A stretch of 64,000 nucleotides of DNA from Cymbomonas tetramitiformis (taxonomy: Eukaryota > Chlorophyta > Pyramimonadophyceae > Pyramimonadales > Pyramimonadaceae): positions 35,729-99,728 of the forward strand of contig LGRX02035488.1 of NCBI GenBank assembly GCA_001247695.2, in the 5' to 3' direction. The notes under the pieces are model-generated. The model was given only the letters and a program-made list of their open reading frames with translations, was not told the origin of the DNA and ran no database searches. This document shows, in pieces, positions 29,851 to 41,400 of the stretch; within the stretch, counting starts at the first letter, position 1; the number at the start of each line of letters is the position of its first letter. The translations under genes were made by a program, and so were the position numbers.

Positions 29851-31119
29851 TCCCGCAGAAATTTCGTCCAGCGCTTCCGCCGCAAGGGGTATGGGTGAAG
29901 AGTGAGGCAAAGCGCAAACTCAACCAGAGCGAAGATCTGCCAAATATAGCCAAACACAACAAGATCCGAAGATCCGCGGCGTAATCCAAGCGCGCAGGCG
30001 TTTATGTCAGTGCGAATTGGGCAACCAAGACTGCTCAAGGGCTAGGATAACGTGTTCAAGACCACCCAGCGCGCAAACAGCATGAACCCTGAAGGCTCGA
30101 ATTCCATAAATACGCAGTCATTGGCGTCACGCAACATCACGAACATCGGCAGCCAATTCTGAGCACATAGTGAGATCCGCAACGGTCGATTTAGCAAATT
30201 ACCCCAAGGTAGAGGCGCCCAATCGTAACAACGCAGAAATTAGCCTGGAGCGAGCTGTGCGACCTCATTAAAGCAGCGTCGGGTCGGCACCGCGGTGCCG
30301 ACCTCCAACTCCCAGAACACTTTGAAGCAGCCAAATCGCCGCCGTAGGTATAACACATTGAGGCCGAATATCGGTGCAGAGTGGTCTAGAGCTCCGGTAG
30401 TAGCTCGCAAGGCCTCATTCGCAATCAGCGGGTACCGAAAGCGCAACTCCCAGTGCTCAAGAACAGCCACGGGCGTAAAGGAGCGCCGCGAAGAATCCGC
30501 AAAAGAATTTCCCAGCAACCGCAAATAATTAAGCGAAAAAAAAAGCATCCGCACGCGCGCCACCCGCAAGTCACCAGTGCAACCGAAGCCATTCCTATCC
30601 TCAAAGCACAGGGCCAGGGTCGCTACGGGGCACCCAGAGTCTTAGATTCCCAGATTCACCAGAAATAGATCAGTTAAAATCAGAATTGGAAGCGAAAATT
30701 GTCGTGGAAAGTAGACACCGAGATACCATTTTGTGGGAGGCTATACACTCTCACTTTGACTCATTCTGTATTATTGGTAGATAACGGTTACGGGGTATTG
30801 TGCAGCTGCCTAATAACACTACTAATACTTAAGTGTGTATTACTGAGCTTAGCTGAATGCTTACAGCTCTTCGGAAATGCTTATCCGGACTACAATCAAA
30901 TGCTTATGATCTGTAGGATTAACTTACAACAAACTTATTGACATATCACATATGTTACTCTTGAAACTCTGCATTTCTTGGCCTCGGCCGCTACATATTC
31001 ACCTGTGTGCATATGGTCAGCATGGCCAAGGCCTCTAACATGTCAGACACCCGTATGCAGCAGTATGACACAGTATGACACGGTCTCTGACACTATAGTG
31101 TTGTCCTAGCACAATTATT
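29851..31119. other. Gag 5' flank copy 2 and unique spacer
   Basis: The duplicated flank extends to 30371 and includes the palindrome at 30282-30303. Beyond it lies unique, mostly GC-poor sequence with only short frames that have no support. GTATGACACAGTATGACAC (about 31058-31082) and CACTATAGTG (31091) may be transposon-end fragments. No gene is supported. Confidence 0.4.
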
Positions 31120-34100
31120 ATGAATGCTTCGAGGATAAAGCGCAGGATACAGACCCCGAAGCAGACCCGCAAGCCTTGCGTTGCTTCGTATAAAGAGGTG
31201 CAAGACTCGAAGAAAACGGGCTACGGGACCAACAACATCGAGGAGTGTGTATAAAAAATACACGAGTTGCTGGACCCGAAAAAAGAGTGCAAGTGCGGAG
31301 CGAACTGCTTTAAGCAGTTCGATTTTCGCCCGATTCAAGAATCTCTCTTGGAGAAGGGCAAGCTTACGGGCGCCGAGTTAAAAAAGAAGATTCTCGCAGA
31401 GCTGGTGAGTGCGAGGAGGTTCAAGCCGAACTCAAACAAGCTGTTCATCGAGATGAAGGCGCACCTCACCTTCAGGGGCATATCCGTCTGCAAGGAAGCA
31501 TATCGGAGGTTGCATTTCATCCCGTTAAGTACTTGGGATAAGTGGCATGCGAAGGTTTGTGGCGGCGAGATTTTGGAGGACGGCAAGGTGGGGAGGAAGC
31601 CTACCTACAACGACCCGACCAACAAGAACTGGTCTTACTTCGCGGAGTACGCTTACCAGGAGATTCTTTCACTCGCTGAGCCCCAACCTCAACACGGAAA
31701 ACTCCAGATGAACCCGTTGAGACCAGCCGATTGCTTCGCGGCCTACCAGTTAATGCGAAAGGGTGTGTATCAGGTGGAGATCACCCAGTTCAAGATGTAC
31801 CTGCGGGAGTATCTGAAAGAGCAGAAGATTTCAATACGGACACGCAAAGATTGTGCAGGGAAGTGTAACACCTGCGAGGAGCTGACCAAGCAACGCCGGG
31901 AGGTGAAAAGTCGCGAGGACCTGCAGGACTGGACAGATTTGACCGATTCCCACACCAAAGACTACCGTAGCGAGAGGGAAGCGTACAACCAACGGCGAGC
32001 TGACGGAACGAACGTCTTCGGAACGATGGACTCGTACACGTTTGACAGGGCGGCGAACAACAACACGATCTGCACACATTTCCCTGTGAAAGTCAAGTCC
32101 ATGAGCGACAAGGCGGGGAGCTTCTTCCACCTATATACACCTCCAAGCGGTCGTCATGCATGGCTTTGTACTGTATATGTGTCTTTTGATGCCTTGGGTC
32201 CCTGGGAAAGATGTGAACATGTGCTTGACCACGTTCAACATCTTGTTGCGGTATGTGGTCACGAAGACTTCACGGTTTTTTCGGCCAGCCTGCCATGTGC
32301 AGATGGACGGAGGCTCTGAGAACTGGAACAAGCACCGGTTCATTCGCCTTTTTCTGCATCTTGGTGCACCATGGATTGTATCAGGAGATACAGCTGCACC
32401 GTCTTACGGTGGGACATTCCCATAACGACCTTGGCGGCTTCTTCGGGTTATTGAAGATGCTTTTATGGGGGAAGACTGCCGACAAAGCGGGCCACTGGTT
32501 TGTCACCTTGGGCGAGTGGATCTGCTTTCTCACAGCATGGGTGATCGAGACGGTCAACAAACAGACTTCGATCGTCGGTTGCAACTTGGACTTCAAGAGT
32601 TGGATCGATCCGCATGTGAACCAGGAGTTTGGTGGCCACGCTGGAAAAAACCGCGTTGTTCGTACCTGGCGCTTTTACGTCGCACCGGACAAGAAAGTTC
32701 GAGCGATGTACAAGTTCGGCGACAGGTTCGAAGAGTGGTTACCGCATGGGGTCGAGTCGGACCGGAACCTTGGGCTAATTATTTGCACAAGTTACCCGGC
32801 TATCGACTCCGCCCCGGATTATATCGACAACCCAGCCTGGTTTCGTAAGGGGAAAGGCGACAAGAACCTCGACATGGAACAAACCACTCGGAGCTGTCTG
32901 TTGGGACTGCGTGCTGCCACGCCGAAACTGGTGAGTCAGGAGCAGCATAACAAACTGGAGAAGACGTTCCCGTTGCCTTTGACTGTTCAATCCGTGCGGG
33001 ACCGCAATCAGGAACGTTTACCTCCAGAATGGGACTCGTGAAGCTGCTTCTGACTCGCACTCATTCGCGAGCGGGGACAATTGCGAACGCCGCGGTGAGC
33101 CAGCCGCAGCATACTACGGAGCAGTTTGAGGTGTGTTACGACGGCATCCAGCGCAAGAGACAGGAAGTGGAGGCAGAGGCTGTCAAACACATCGACGTGA
33201 AGGAGGTGGAAGCTTTTATGCGGCAGGCAAAGTATAACCCGGAGTTGATCTCTAGACGGTAAGACAACGCACCGCTCATTTGGATTGACCCTGAAAGTAT
33301 ATATAGGCATGTTATTTTTTGTGCAACTATCGCGTCTTCTGAATAATTAAAGTTTGCAGGTACGAGGACAAATATATCCTGCGAGCTTTAATCGAACGCA
33401 AGATTGTCGTGCGGGGTCTTGGGACCAAAGCGAAGAAGTTGGACCGCCTGATCGAGGTTCTCAAGGAAGAAGATATTTGCAAAGATCCCGCGAATGGTGC
33501 TCCCGCACAAGCAGGTCCAGGACCTGCTCGGTTCTAGGAACTCCAGCAGCCGGACCAGCACAGCCACAGGTCGGGAGAAAGCGTGCTGCAACTGCAAGCC
33601 AGGCTGGTTCTTGCAAGAGGCCTGCACGCAGGCCTCGGAAAAAGGCGATCAGCACGCCACTTTGTACTGAGGGCGACGATGACGAGTCCTCCTCCGATGT
33701 AGACATGAGTATTGCCGTGCGGACGCGCAAGAAACGTCAAACGCGCAAGAAAGTGGTGATCACACCACCCAGCAGCAGTGAGAGCACGAATGGCGATGAC
33801 GAGGAGTCCTCCTCCAGCGATGTGGAGGAGAGCCTTGCAGCCCGCAAGAAGCGGCTGTCTGACCTGGCTGAGGATTACACCTTCGACGACATGACGCCAG
33901 GCAGCTTTGCGGTGACCGCCGCGGGAGGAGAGGAAAACGACAAGTGCTGGTTCACCGTCTTGCTTCCCGGCGGTGATAAATCTGTCCCACTCCATTTCTT
34001 CGAGGTGGTGGCACAACATCCCAATAAGAAGGAGATCACCTGGCAGTTCTGGCTACCAGCGAAGTAGCAACGAGTCTTCAACAACGTGGAAGATCTCTGC

Positions 34101-34286
34101 GTTGTTCGAGCTTTCGTGCGGGGTCCCCGCAACCTCCGCATAAAGGCTCCCTTCGACGTTCACGAGATGCTCACGTCTTGGGACGACATGTCAGTATCTA
34201 ACTAACATGGTTCTCGGCGGAGTTCCAGCTGGTGTTGAGAAGGCGGAGCTTTTGAAAGCACTCGTTGAGCACTGTGTGGTGTAAAT
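31120..34286 (+). pseudogene. Second DUF7869-type transposase, decayed
   Basis: ATG at 31120 (MNASRIKRRIQTPKQ) with an in-frame TAA at 31252 before KIHELLDPKKECKCGANCFK. The Cys cluster, VCKEAYRRLHFIPLSTWDKW and the CAGKCNTCEEL pair match the N-terminal part of this family. The core is present in changing frames: HVQMDGGSENWNKHRF (frame from 32156), then, after a one-base shift near 32350, LTVGHSHNDLGGFFGLLKML. These two blocks correspond to YVQLDN and VGHTHENID in element A. Further shifts fall near 32150 and 33030. An intron is clear at 33261-33359 (AGACG|gtaaga, tttgcag|GTACG), followed by a SAP-like stretch (ALIERKIVVRGLG, TKAKKLDRLIEVLK). The C-terminal EMLTSWDD ... AGVEKAELLKALVEH matches EILLSWN ... 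in element A. No TIR or partner gene was found for it. Confidence 0.7.
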
Positions 34287-34649
34287 ATTTCTTGCCCTAC
34301 CGTCCGTATGTACATGTATTTGTGTTAATGAGCTAATCCTTTGGTGCATACTTAGGGTTTGGGCTGAATTTTTCCAGAATTTCTTCAAAATTAAGTGGCA
34401 TATCACACATCAGATATCCAAGTACTCATTTATACCAGTTTGCTATCATTTAATAACCCCTAGAATTAAATCGAAGTGCGTATACGAAGCTTACTATCAC
34501 ACTCCAACATGTGTTTTAGTAGTCGCGCGTGCCTAAAAAACCGTCTACAAACCCTATTAAAAACGGTCCCGTAGAAGGCCCGTAACAGAAAATAATTCTT
34601 CCAAATTACAACCAAACATGTTCCATTAACGTAGTTGATATTCTCCATT
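34287..34649. other. Spacer, AT-rich, no gene
   Basis: I see only short AT-rich frames and no recognisable element. The sequence TTAATGAGCTAATC at about 34326 resembles a half of the element A palindrome, but it is isolated. Confidence 0.4.
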
Positions 34650-35201
34650 CGTCCTGGGATACTCTTCTCCAGAAAAGTATTTTACCCCCTCGCGATGTGC
34701 GATGCGCTACGACGTCTAGGTTGAGTTTCAAGATCGCGCATGCGGGCAAATTATGGCCCATGGGATACTCTAAGACGGGGTTGATGCGCTATGACATCCA
34801 CCAAGGCCTTGTGGCAACGCGCGAGCAAAATCTAGGGGCGAAATGCAACGAAAATTTTGCTTAATTTCCGGGTTTTGCACATGTGGCGCGGAGAGGTTTG
34901 GGTTTGCATCAAAACACGGCAATATGCCATATACCCATGGATGTGGCATATCACACTTAAGTGTACACACACAAATGGATAAAATACCTTCGTATGAAGA
35001 CTTTTGTGGGCCTGTGGGGCCTCATTCAGCATGGCTATCCACCGAGCAAACTTTTCCGGTAATGCGTAGGTCATATCTGAAGAGATCAAGTATATAAATA
35101 GTATAAATATGCCATTTTAGAATTTTTCAAATGAGCGTTTTTAAATACTCTTCTGGAGAAGAGTAAAAGGCCATTTACTCTTCTCCAGAATAGTAAGGAC
35201 G
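34650..35201. mobile_element. MITE-like element of about 550 bp
   Basis: The left end has CGTCCTGGGATACTCTTCTC, and the right end, as complement, CGTCCTTACTATTCTGG. Both are followed by AGAAnAGTA. A second inverted copy, ATACTCTTCTGGAGAAGAGTA, lies just inside the right end, so the end is itself palindromic. No target duplication is certain. There is no coding capacity. Confidence 0.6.
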
Positions 35202-35296
35202 ACTGAAGAATATTATATGTGCACAACATATCATAACATCAACCTTCATAAAAACTTCCAATCGATAGCGAAACTTACAATCGATAGCGTCGGTCG

Positions 35297-36242
35297 TTGG
35301 CTGGCAAGTTCGCCGTAGAGGATCCGCCTTTGGGTGCGCGTTCGGTGGTGTTCGAGGATGCCAACACCACCGCCACCTCTCCTCGCGAGACCTTCACCGC
35401 CGAGAAGCCCAAGAAGCCGGTACCCGTCGTGAACGTGAAGAGTGCTATCGTGCACAACGACGACCGCGCCCTCAGCTCCTTCGACAAGTGGGCGAACTAC
35501 TGTACGTGAGCCCGGTGCTGGACATGACGCCTACTGTCGTGAACTTCAACACCGTCACCATGGACGAGCACGCTATCGACGACGGCAATACCGAGGATGC
35601 CGTCGACTCTGACGTGGACGACACAGCGGCAGAGGTGGTGTCTGTTCTGCCGCCGGAATGCGTCGACGTTGACGCGTGCTCCCACGCCGTGTATCGCAAC
35701 GACGACTCTCTTGGGGGCTACCGCTACTACAGCGAACTCGCACACCCTGAGGGCCACTACGACTTGTGCGACGGGATCGTTGTGAAGAGCGCGAAGGGTG
35801 CCGCCTTCGATGCTGCCTACGCTCCTTCACCTTACACCCGCGACACCTCGCCACCGCCACCACAGCCTCGTCAGAGGATTGGTGGTGGCAGGGTCAGCCC
35901 TCTGCACACCGCCCTCCTGTCGACTCTCTTCGTCTGTAGGCTACGTTCATGTTCCTGACCGACGAATGCGACGCAACGGCTGTCACCGCGCAATTGGCGC
36001 AGCCGTTGACGTCCGAGATTGACTACGACTTTGCGACACCACCCGCACAGGGGCTGGTGGTGTCACAACACGCCGTCGACGCCTACGATGCCTTCACCGA
36101 AGACTTCTACGAGGACCCGGGACCTGGCAACGGCGAGATTGAGAACAACAACACTTTGAGCTTCAGAATTCGCGCTTTTCGAGCCCTACGGGGGGAGATA
36201 GAATCTGAGATGCTCCACCGCTTTCCGCACGTCGTAGACTAG
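35297..36242 (+). CDS. Unrecognised gene fragments, acidic, several frames
   Basis: Three plus-strand frames follow one another with shifts: 35297-35509 (FAVEDPPLGARSVVFEDANT, ending FDKWANYCT), 35488-35958 (VLDMTPTVVNFNTVTMDEHA, acidic and Pro-rich) and 35949-36242 (MFLTDECDATAVTAQLAQPL, ending FPHVVD). Codon use and composition look coding, and the frames meet at short overlaps. An intron or indel joins them at about 35506 and again near 35930. No domain is recognised. It may be a retroelement Gag or a host gene, and there is no partner gene nearby. Confidence 0.4.
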
Positions 36243-36301
36243 TGTCACTGGCACAGCTGCGTTAGCTAGATCAGATTGTATTTGGCTTCGTGTTAGCTTA
36301 A

Positions 36302-37132
36302 CCCCTAAACTGGTGTCTGGGTCATTTTTGACCCAAAATCGTGCGATGTTTTTTTAGTTTTTTGGTGTCAACGTTGTCGATCGTCGCCATAATTGGTCTC
36401 GCGCCGTTTGAGGCCTTGCAAAAATGTATACCCTTGAAGGTGGGGTACTTGCTTTTTAGGTATATGCATGTTATGTATCTCACATAGCATCATTTTTATG
36501 CATGAAAAAGTGCCTCGAAAGTGTGGAAAGCGATGTGTGAAAAGTAAGAAATCGAGGTGAAATGTAGATATTCGTCATTTTAGACGCTTGCAGTGGACCC
36601 GATTGCATTCCAGATGGAATATGGCATCGCCCAAGTGATCATGCATCGTTGATGCATCAAATGTATCCATTATAGTGGCAAAAAACACCAAAATGATGAA
36701 ATTTGAGCTTAAGTATGGAAAAACATTGAAAATGCGGTGTTTTTTCTGTTTTTGTTGTTGTTTTTTCTGCAATAAACGTATGAACCGGTATATAAACGTG
36801 GAATTCATGCCCCAAGCAGCATATCGACGTGAAGCTATGATCAAAGCCGATGCGTTGAAGGTGTTCCGTGGGGTGTGGGCTGTCCATACCGTTTTTTATC
36901 ATTGGTTTGGCAAAAGTTTGCGTTTGGAAAACCCCAAAATCATGACGGCAATTTGGATATAATAGCGGATATAATGCATCAAAATATGCGTATAAGCTAT
37001 CAAAATGCTGGGCCAATCGATACCTAACAGATGGTTGATTTAGGTAGCACGTGTATACAACCGACACCATTGATAAGTGGCAAAAGGCGAAAGTGCCCAA
37101 AAAGGGCCGAAATATTTACACCAGTTTAGGGG
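36302..37132. mobile_element. TTAA-flanked MITE copy 1 (piggyBac-like)
   Basis: The ends are CCCCTAAACTGGTGT and its complement ACACCAGTTTAGGGG. The element is flanked on the left by TTAA (36298-36301) and on the right by TTGA (37133-37136), so one TSD base has changed. It is 831 bp. TTAA duplication and CCC-starting ends are typical of the piggyBac superfamily. It has no coding capacity. Just inside the left end a GGGTCATTTTTGACCC hairpin occurs. Copy 2 lies inverted at 38896. Confidence 0.8.
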
Positions 37133-37136
37133 TTGA

Positions 37137-38891
37137 GGGGACCGTCCGGGCAGATCTATTATGCACCGGCCTCCCGCTTTGCTTTTTTCTGCCTTCTGGC
37201 ATTTGTTGATTTGTTTACCGTTTAGGTAGTGACACCACTGCTCTTTCGACAGTGGTGGTGTGCTGGTATGGGGTACCCTAGCACTCTGCTTTGACCCCCT
37301 AGTAGTCTGACTGTCTCTAGTTACGTGTGTCACACGTAGCAGATTCAGATCTGGCTCCGAATCCTAAACCCTAAACCCTAACGGCTATAATTATCTGGAC
37401 AGCCGTTAGTGGTTCCGTTGACTTTCGAGTTATCCGTATTCTGTTTATCTATATCCGAGTATATCGTTAGCCCACCGTATACTCACAGCATCAGCTGTGG
37501 CACGCGGCGGCAGAGATTGCGGTTGATCATGGTAGTTTATCCCCCCCTCGGGGTTTTAGCCAGATCGACGAGTTCCGCTCTGACACATCTACAGGATCGG
37601 ACGCCCTCTTGTACGAAGTGCCACCGCTCTCATTTGGCGGCGGTGCTCTTTACATGGGCGCCCCCGACGGTCCCTCGGACGACAATTAAGTATGTTATTC
37701 GCAGAATGATCATTCTTACACCGGCAGTGAGTTTTCTGAGGCGTATGGCTACGACGAGGACTCTCACGATGAGTATTAATTTTCTACTTCACATTTTCCT
37801 TCGACGAGCTCCCTAGCTGTATTCGAGACTTTGCTCCGCGTAGTACGCTACATTCATTGGTTCCGTCATTCTCCTTTCGCGTTCTATTGAGCCGGCCGCA
37901 GATGCCCGCCGAGATTGAGATTCGAGATTCATTTTGTTCAGTAGCTATCGACACGTAGTGGGCAGAGAGCTCCCGCAGGATACAGTGAGACGTCGACAGA
38001 GATGCTTTGGCAGATTTTGCATATTATTCGTGTTGTTCACTTGCATGGGATCATCCCCACGTAGGTAGACTTAGCAGTTTTTCATTAATCTGATTGCCGT
38101 GTTTTCGTATTGTGAACCTTGGGTACACTAGTAAATGTAACTAGGGATCCTTCGGTTCAGGTGGTGCAGTGCAACACGGTGCCACCTCGTATGAGGTGGT
38201 GTGCTGGACCTGACTACCCTGGCAGTTATTTCTATGATTGTCAGCCATGTCATTCTTGTACAGTATGTCACACTCTGTGACACCGTGTCTCGTAGCACTC
38301 ACTCCTATATTATTCTATACGTTCATACTATCATTAGCTTTTCTCCGAACCGTTCCGTCGGCCGACCTTCTCATATCTCACATATCCAACCGCTAGCCAA
38401 CCAAGGGCTCGCGTGGGCCCGAACGAATGATTGTGACAATGGTATCCGCGTGAAAAGCCATGCACCCGCCCCTACACCTATGTATGGCCAGATTTCGAAA
38501 TTTTCGAACCAGATCTCACAGCGCATGTCAAAATGTGCATCGCGATCTGCTGAGAAATATGAATATTTTGATATGCGGTGAGATAGGCGGGTCGAAAACT
38601 TTTGAAATATGACCGTAATTGGACGTTGAATTTCAAAACAATGACCTGATTGGGGGATTTGAGAAAATAAAGCATAAAGTCCCCCCCCTACCTCCAGGCC
38701 GAAGCGGGCCAAACGCCCCCCACCTTTGTCGGCGCCAAAAAGCCCAAAGCCCCCCTTGAAAAATGCGTGCCCGCGCAAAAGCCCCATATATAAGCCTTTT
38801 CCCAAAAATTCCATGGCCAAAGCCCAACCCCCAACCACCTTCGGTGGAGACCAAAGCCTAAAGCCCCCTCCCCCCTCCCACCTCCACGGGC
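37137..38891. other. Spacer between the two MITEs with gene fragments
   Basis: It holds hairpins (CACCACTG..CAGTGGTGG at about 37230; CCACCTCgtatGAGGTGG at about 38183), CCCTAAA runs at 37364-37381, and a C-rich stretch (38680-38890) that reads as AAAGCCCC repeats. The coding fragment at 37476-37780 is listed separately. The rest shows no supported gene. Confidence 0.45.
37476..37780 (+). CDS. Coding fragment with splice acceptor, unknown protein
   Basis: After the acceptor ctcacag a frame without ATG reads HQLWHAAAEIAVDHGSLSPP, then RGFSQIDEFRSDTSTGSDAL, YEVPPLSFGGGALYMGAPDG and PSDDN. A lone in-frame TAA (about 37688) follows, and the same frame goes on as VCYSQNDHSYTGSEFSEAYG with a final stop after YDEDSHDEY. 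An intron between 37688 and 37705 would be too short, so a nonsense change is more likely. The protein is acidic and Ser/Gly-rich at its end. It resembles a terminal exon and is not recognised. Confidence 0.35.
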
Positions 38892-38895
38892 TTAA

Positions 38896-39724
38896 CCCCT
38901 AAACTGGTGTAAATATTTCGGCCCTTTTTGGGTAGTTTCGTGTTTTGTCACTTACAAGTGGCATCGGTTGCATACACGTGCTAGGTAAATCAACCATCCC
39001 TTAGGCATCGATTGGCCCAACATTTTGATAGGTTATACGCATATTTTGACACAATATATCCGCTAATATATCGAAATTGCCGTCATAATTTTGGGGGTTT
39101 CCAAACACAAACCTTTACAAAGCCATTGATTAAAAACGGTATGGACAGCCCACAACCCATGGGACACCTTCAGAGCATCGGCTTTGATCATAGCTTCACG
39201 TTGATATGCTGCTTGGGGTATGGATACCACGTTTACGTGTTGCTTTATACGCTTATTGCATAAAAAAACAAACAAAAAACAGAAAAACACCATATTCTCA
39301 ATGTTTTTCATACTTAAGCTCAAATTTCATCATTTTGCAGTATTTTACCACCATAATGGATATATTTGATGCATTTACGATGAATGGTCACTTGGACGAT
39401 GCCATATTCCATCCGGAATGCATTCGAGTCCACGGCAAGCGTCTAAAATGACGAATATCTACATTTCATCTCGATTTTCTGCTTTTCACACAACGCTTTC
39501 CACACTTTCGAGGCACTTTTTCATGGATGAAAATGATGCTATGTGAGATATATAACATGCATATATCTAAAAGGCAAGTACTTCACCGTCAAGGATACAC
39601 ATATTTGCAAGGCCTCAAACGGCGCAAGACCAGTTATGGTGATGATCGACGTTGTTGACACAAAAATACTAAAAAAACATCGCACGATTTGGGGTCGAAA
39701 TTGACCCCAACACCAGTTTAGGGG
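38896..39724. mobile_element. TTAA-flanked MITE copy 2 (inverted relative to copy 1)
   Basis: It carries the same ends as copy 1 and TTAA on both sides (38892-38895 and 39725-39728), so insertion at TTAA is confirmed here. It is 829 bp and lies in opposite orientation to copy 1, with scattered substitutions. The two copies are 1.76 kb apart and could pair as a long inverted repeat. Confidence 0.85.
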
Positions 39725-39836
39725 TTAAGGCCTAAACCGCCTCCTCCCCCAAAAAAACGATTTACAGGCCAAAAATTTTCCTCGAATCGAATCGCGGGTA
39801 GCCTAAACTCTGGCTTGGGGGCGCGGACGTGTCACG

Positions 39837-39995
39837 CGTCAAGGTATCTTCCGTTTCTACGATCCGGTTCCTTTTCGCCCATGTCATGTCATGTCACGCG
39901 ACGGCCTGATCCCAAATACAACACATAACAATCTGATCATGTCACGGGCATTCAGGAACCGGATCGTAGAAACCGAAGATACCTTCGCTTGACGA
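39837..39995. mobile_element. Fold-back element
   Basis: The left arm at 39841-39871 (AAGGTATCTTCCGTTTCTAC onwards) pairs with the right arm at 39955-39985 in 30 of 31 positions; outside the arms CGTCA also pairs loosely. The loop contains CATGTCATGTCATGTCACG, which recurs near 48690. It could form a hairpin RNA. No gene. Confidence 0.8.
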
Positions 39996-41043
39996 GTACC
40001 TTCCCTTGGGGATGAGAGTGTAATCGCGCCGGGGTGAAATTATTTAATTCAGTTTTAGCCTGTTTCGTCGTCGTGCGTGAAGGAAAATCTCTTATGTTTG
40101 TTTTATAGGCCTGAAGATGATACTGTGTGCACACGATACAGTGTCCACATCAGTCGAGTGTCACGTCGTTTGCTACCCCCGCATTCTTGATTCTACTACT
40201 AGAGGCTCTACTTGTCGTTAGTGTGTCGCCCCCTTTATTCTAATCCTTGTTTTATCTTCTATTCTGTGTTTCTTTCCCCCTGTCACTGCCTTCTATTTAC
40301 CTTAGAGTCTCTAAGAATCCCCCTCTCCGATTTCTAGCTGGTGTACCTTACTTTTAGGGTTTAAACGTAGATTTCTTCAAAGAGTACTGCAGAGTCGAAC
40401 TTTTAAAGACCTTGCACAGATGAGAAAGGCTTTTTAGGAAGAGTGCAGCAGTGGTGTAACGTTCAACTGCAGCCACATCAGACATATTCTTCATAATCTG
40501 TCATATCTGTGATATACTCCATCTCGGTCAGGATTGTGACGAGCGGTGGTATGGATGCTGATGCTGGAACACGCACCGCCGTTCTACGCGATCTTGCGAG
40601 TAAACTTCACACCATAGACAACAGCTTACAGGTTTTCTTAGTGGGCCTGTAACTATCTGTATGGTTTAGGGTTAGGGCTTTCTAGCTTGCATGCCTGCTT
40701 TGGCACCTCACCTCTTCGGGGTGAGGTGGTGTCACGGAGACACAGACTTCCCCCCCCCTGGGGGAGGGAGCCCTGGTCTTTCTGTCACCCCTCGACCTCA
40801 GGTGCCAAGTCAGCTCCGCCTGTCATCAGTGGTGGGGAAAATAAAACCCCTGTATTTTATTTTCATGTATCTTAGACTGCGAATCACCCGAGCACCTCGT
40901 CCCAGCTTCACAGAGTTTGTGGAGACTGTAAAAACACGCGTATAACCCACCGTCGTCCGTTATACCCACCGTTCATTTCACTGTCTCTGTCAAAAAACTC
41001 GGTCGCTGGCGAGTAAACCGGGCCGTAGGCCCGACCATAGTCC
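39996..41043. other. Spacer with GC-rich hairpins
   Basis: There is one GC-rich hairpin, CACCTCACCtcttcGGGGTGAGGTG (40705-40730), followed by CACAGACTTCCCCCCCCCT, which reappears as AGACTTCCCCCAGGGGGG near 45722. A short reading from an ATG at about 40552 (MDADAGTRTAVLRDL, then KLHTIDNSLQ) ends at CAG|gtttt, but nothing joins it. TTTAGGGTTAGGG (about 40666) is a small telomere-like run. Confidence 0.4.
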
Positions 41044-41400
41044 TTGGATTACGCGATTACTCTCGATACGCGTAGCGCTTACTCGGAGTATCTTTCGAGT
41101 ACTCGCGATGACCAGCGATTACTCGAGTCTGTCATATTCGATCCACGCCCGCGAACGAAAGGAAGCGGGGACGGAAAGTGTCACCCAGACGAGAGTGAGA
41201 ATCTACAGTTTTCTCTCTTAAGTCGGGGGATTTCTAGGTTAAGTCGGGGGAGGACGGATACGATGATAGATATTACTGATAGGCATAATAAAAAGGTACC
41301 ATGCCCCAAGTGTAACGAGTTCATTGTTTCACGAAACCTTAGTAGGCATATTTTGGACGTCCATCCTGAAAAAAAAACAGAGCATCGGATCGTTATTCGC
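41044..41400 (+). CDS. C2H2-type zinc finger coding fragment
   Basis: The frame reads DYAITLDTRSAYSEYLSS with acidic and basic stretches and then VPCPKCNEFIVSRNLSRHI, followed by LDVHPEKK. This is C-x2-C-x11-H-x4-H, a C2H2-type finger of the kind found in transcription factors and transposon proteins. No ATG is seen at the start, so the fragment is partial. Beyond about 41400 the frame enters GGTCC repeats and then the assembly gap; the apparent continuation is not reliable. Confidence 0.45.

Larger units (their letters stand above)
26787..30371. repeat. 1.8-kb tandem duplication with filler
   Basis: Copy 1 is 26787-28570 and copy 2 is 28587-30371, almost identical over their length. They differ by a C8 versus C9 run (27760 and 29561) and by several changes near 28468-28555. 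Between them lies the filler CAAATGCGGCCAATA, which matches no continuation of either side but shares GCAAATG and GGCC with local sequence. Copy 1 starts inside the last exon of the methylase-like gene and ends in the Gag 5' flank, so the duplication is younger than element A's insertion. Confidence 0.9.

Noticed and set aside
20151..31254. In-frame TAA and TAG codons (20259, 31252, 12020, 3776) might mean a reassigned genetic code, as in some green algae
   Set aside because: The 598- and 703-codon frames contain no internal TAA or TAG, and apparent genes end at these codons. A code change would give frequent internal ones. Lone stops fit decay or errors.
37364..37381. A chromosome end, from CCCTAAA repeats
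   Set aside because: Only two to three units, followed by ordinary sequence; at most a small interstitial run.
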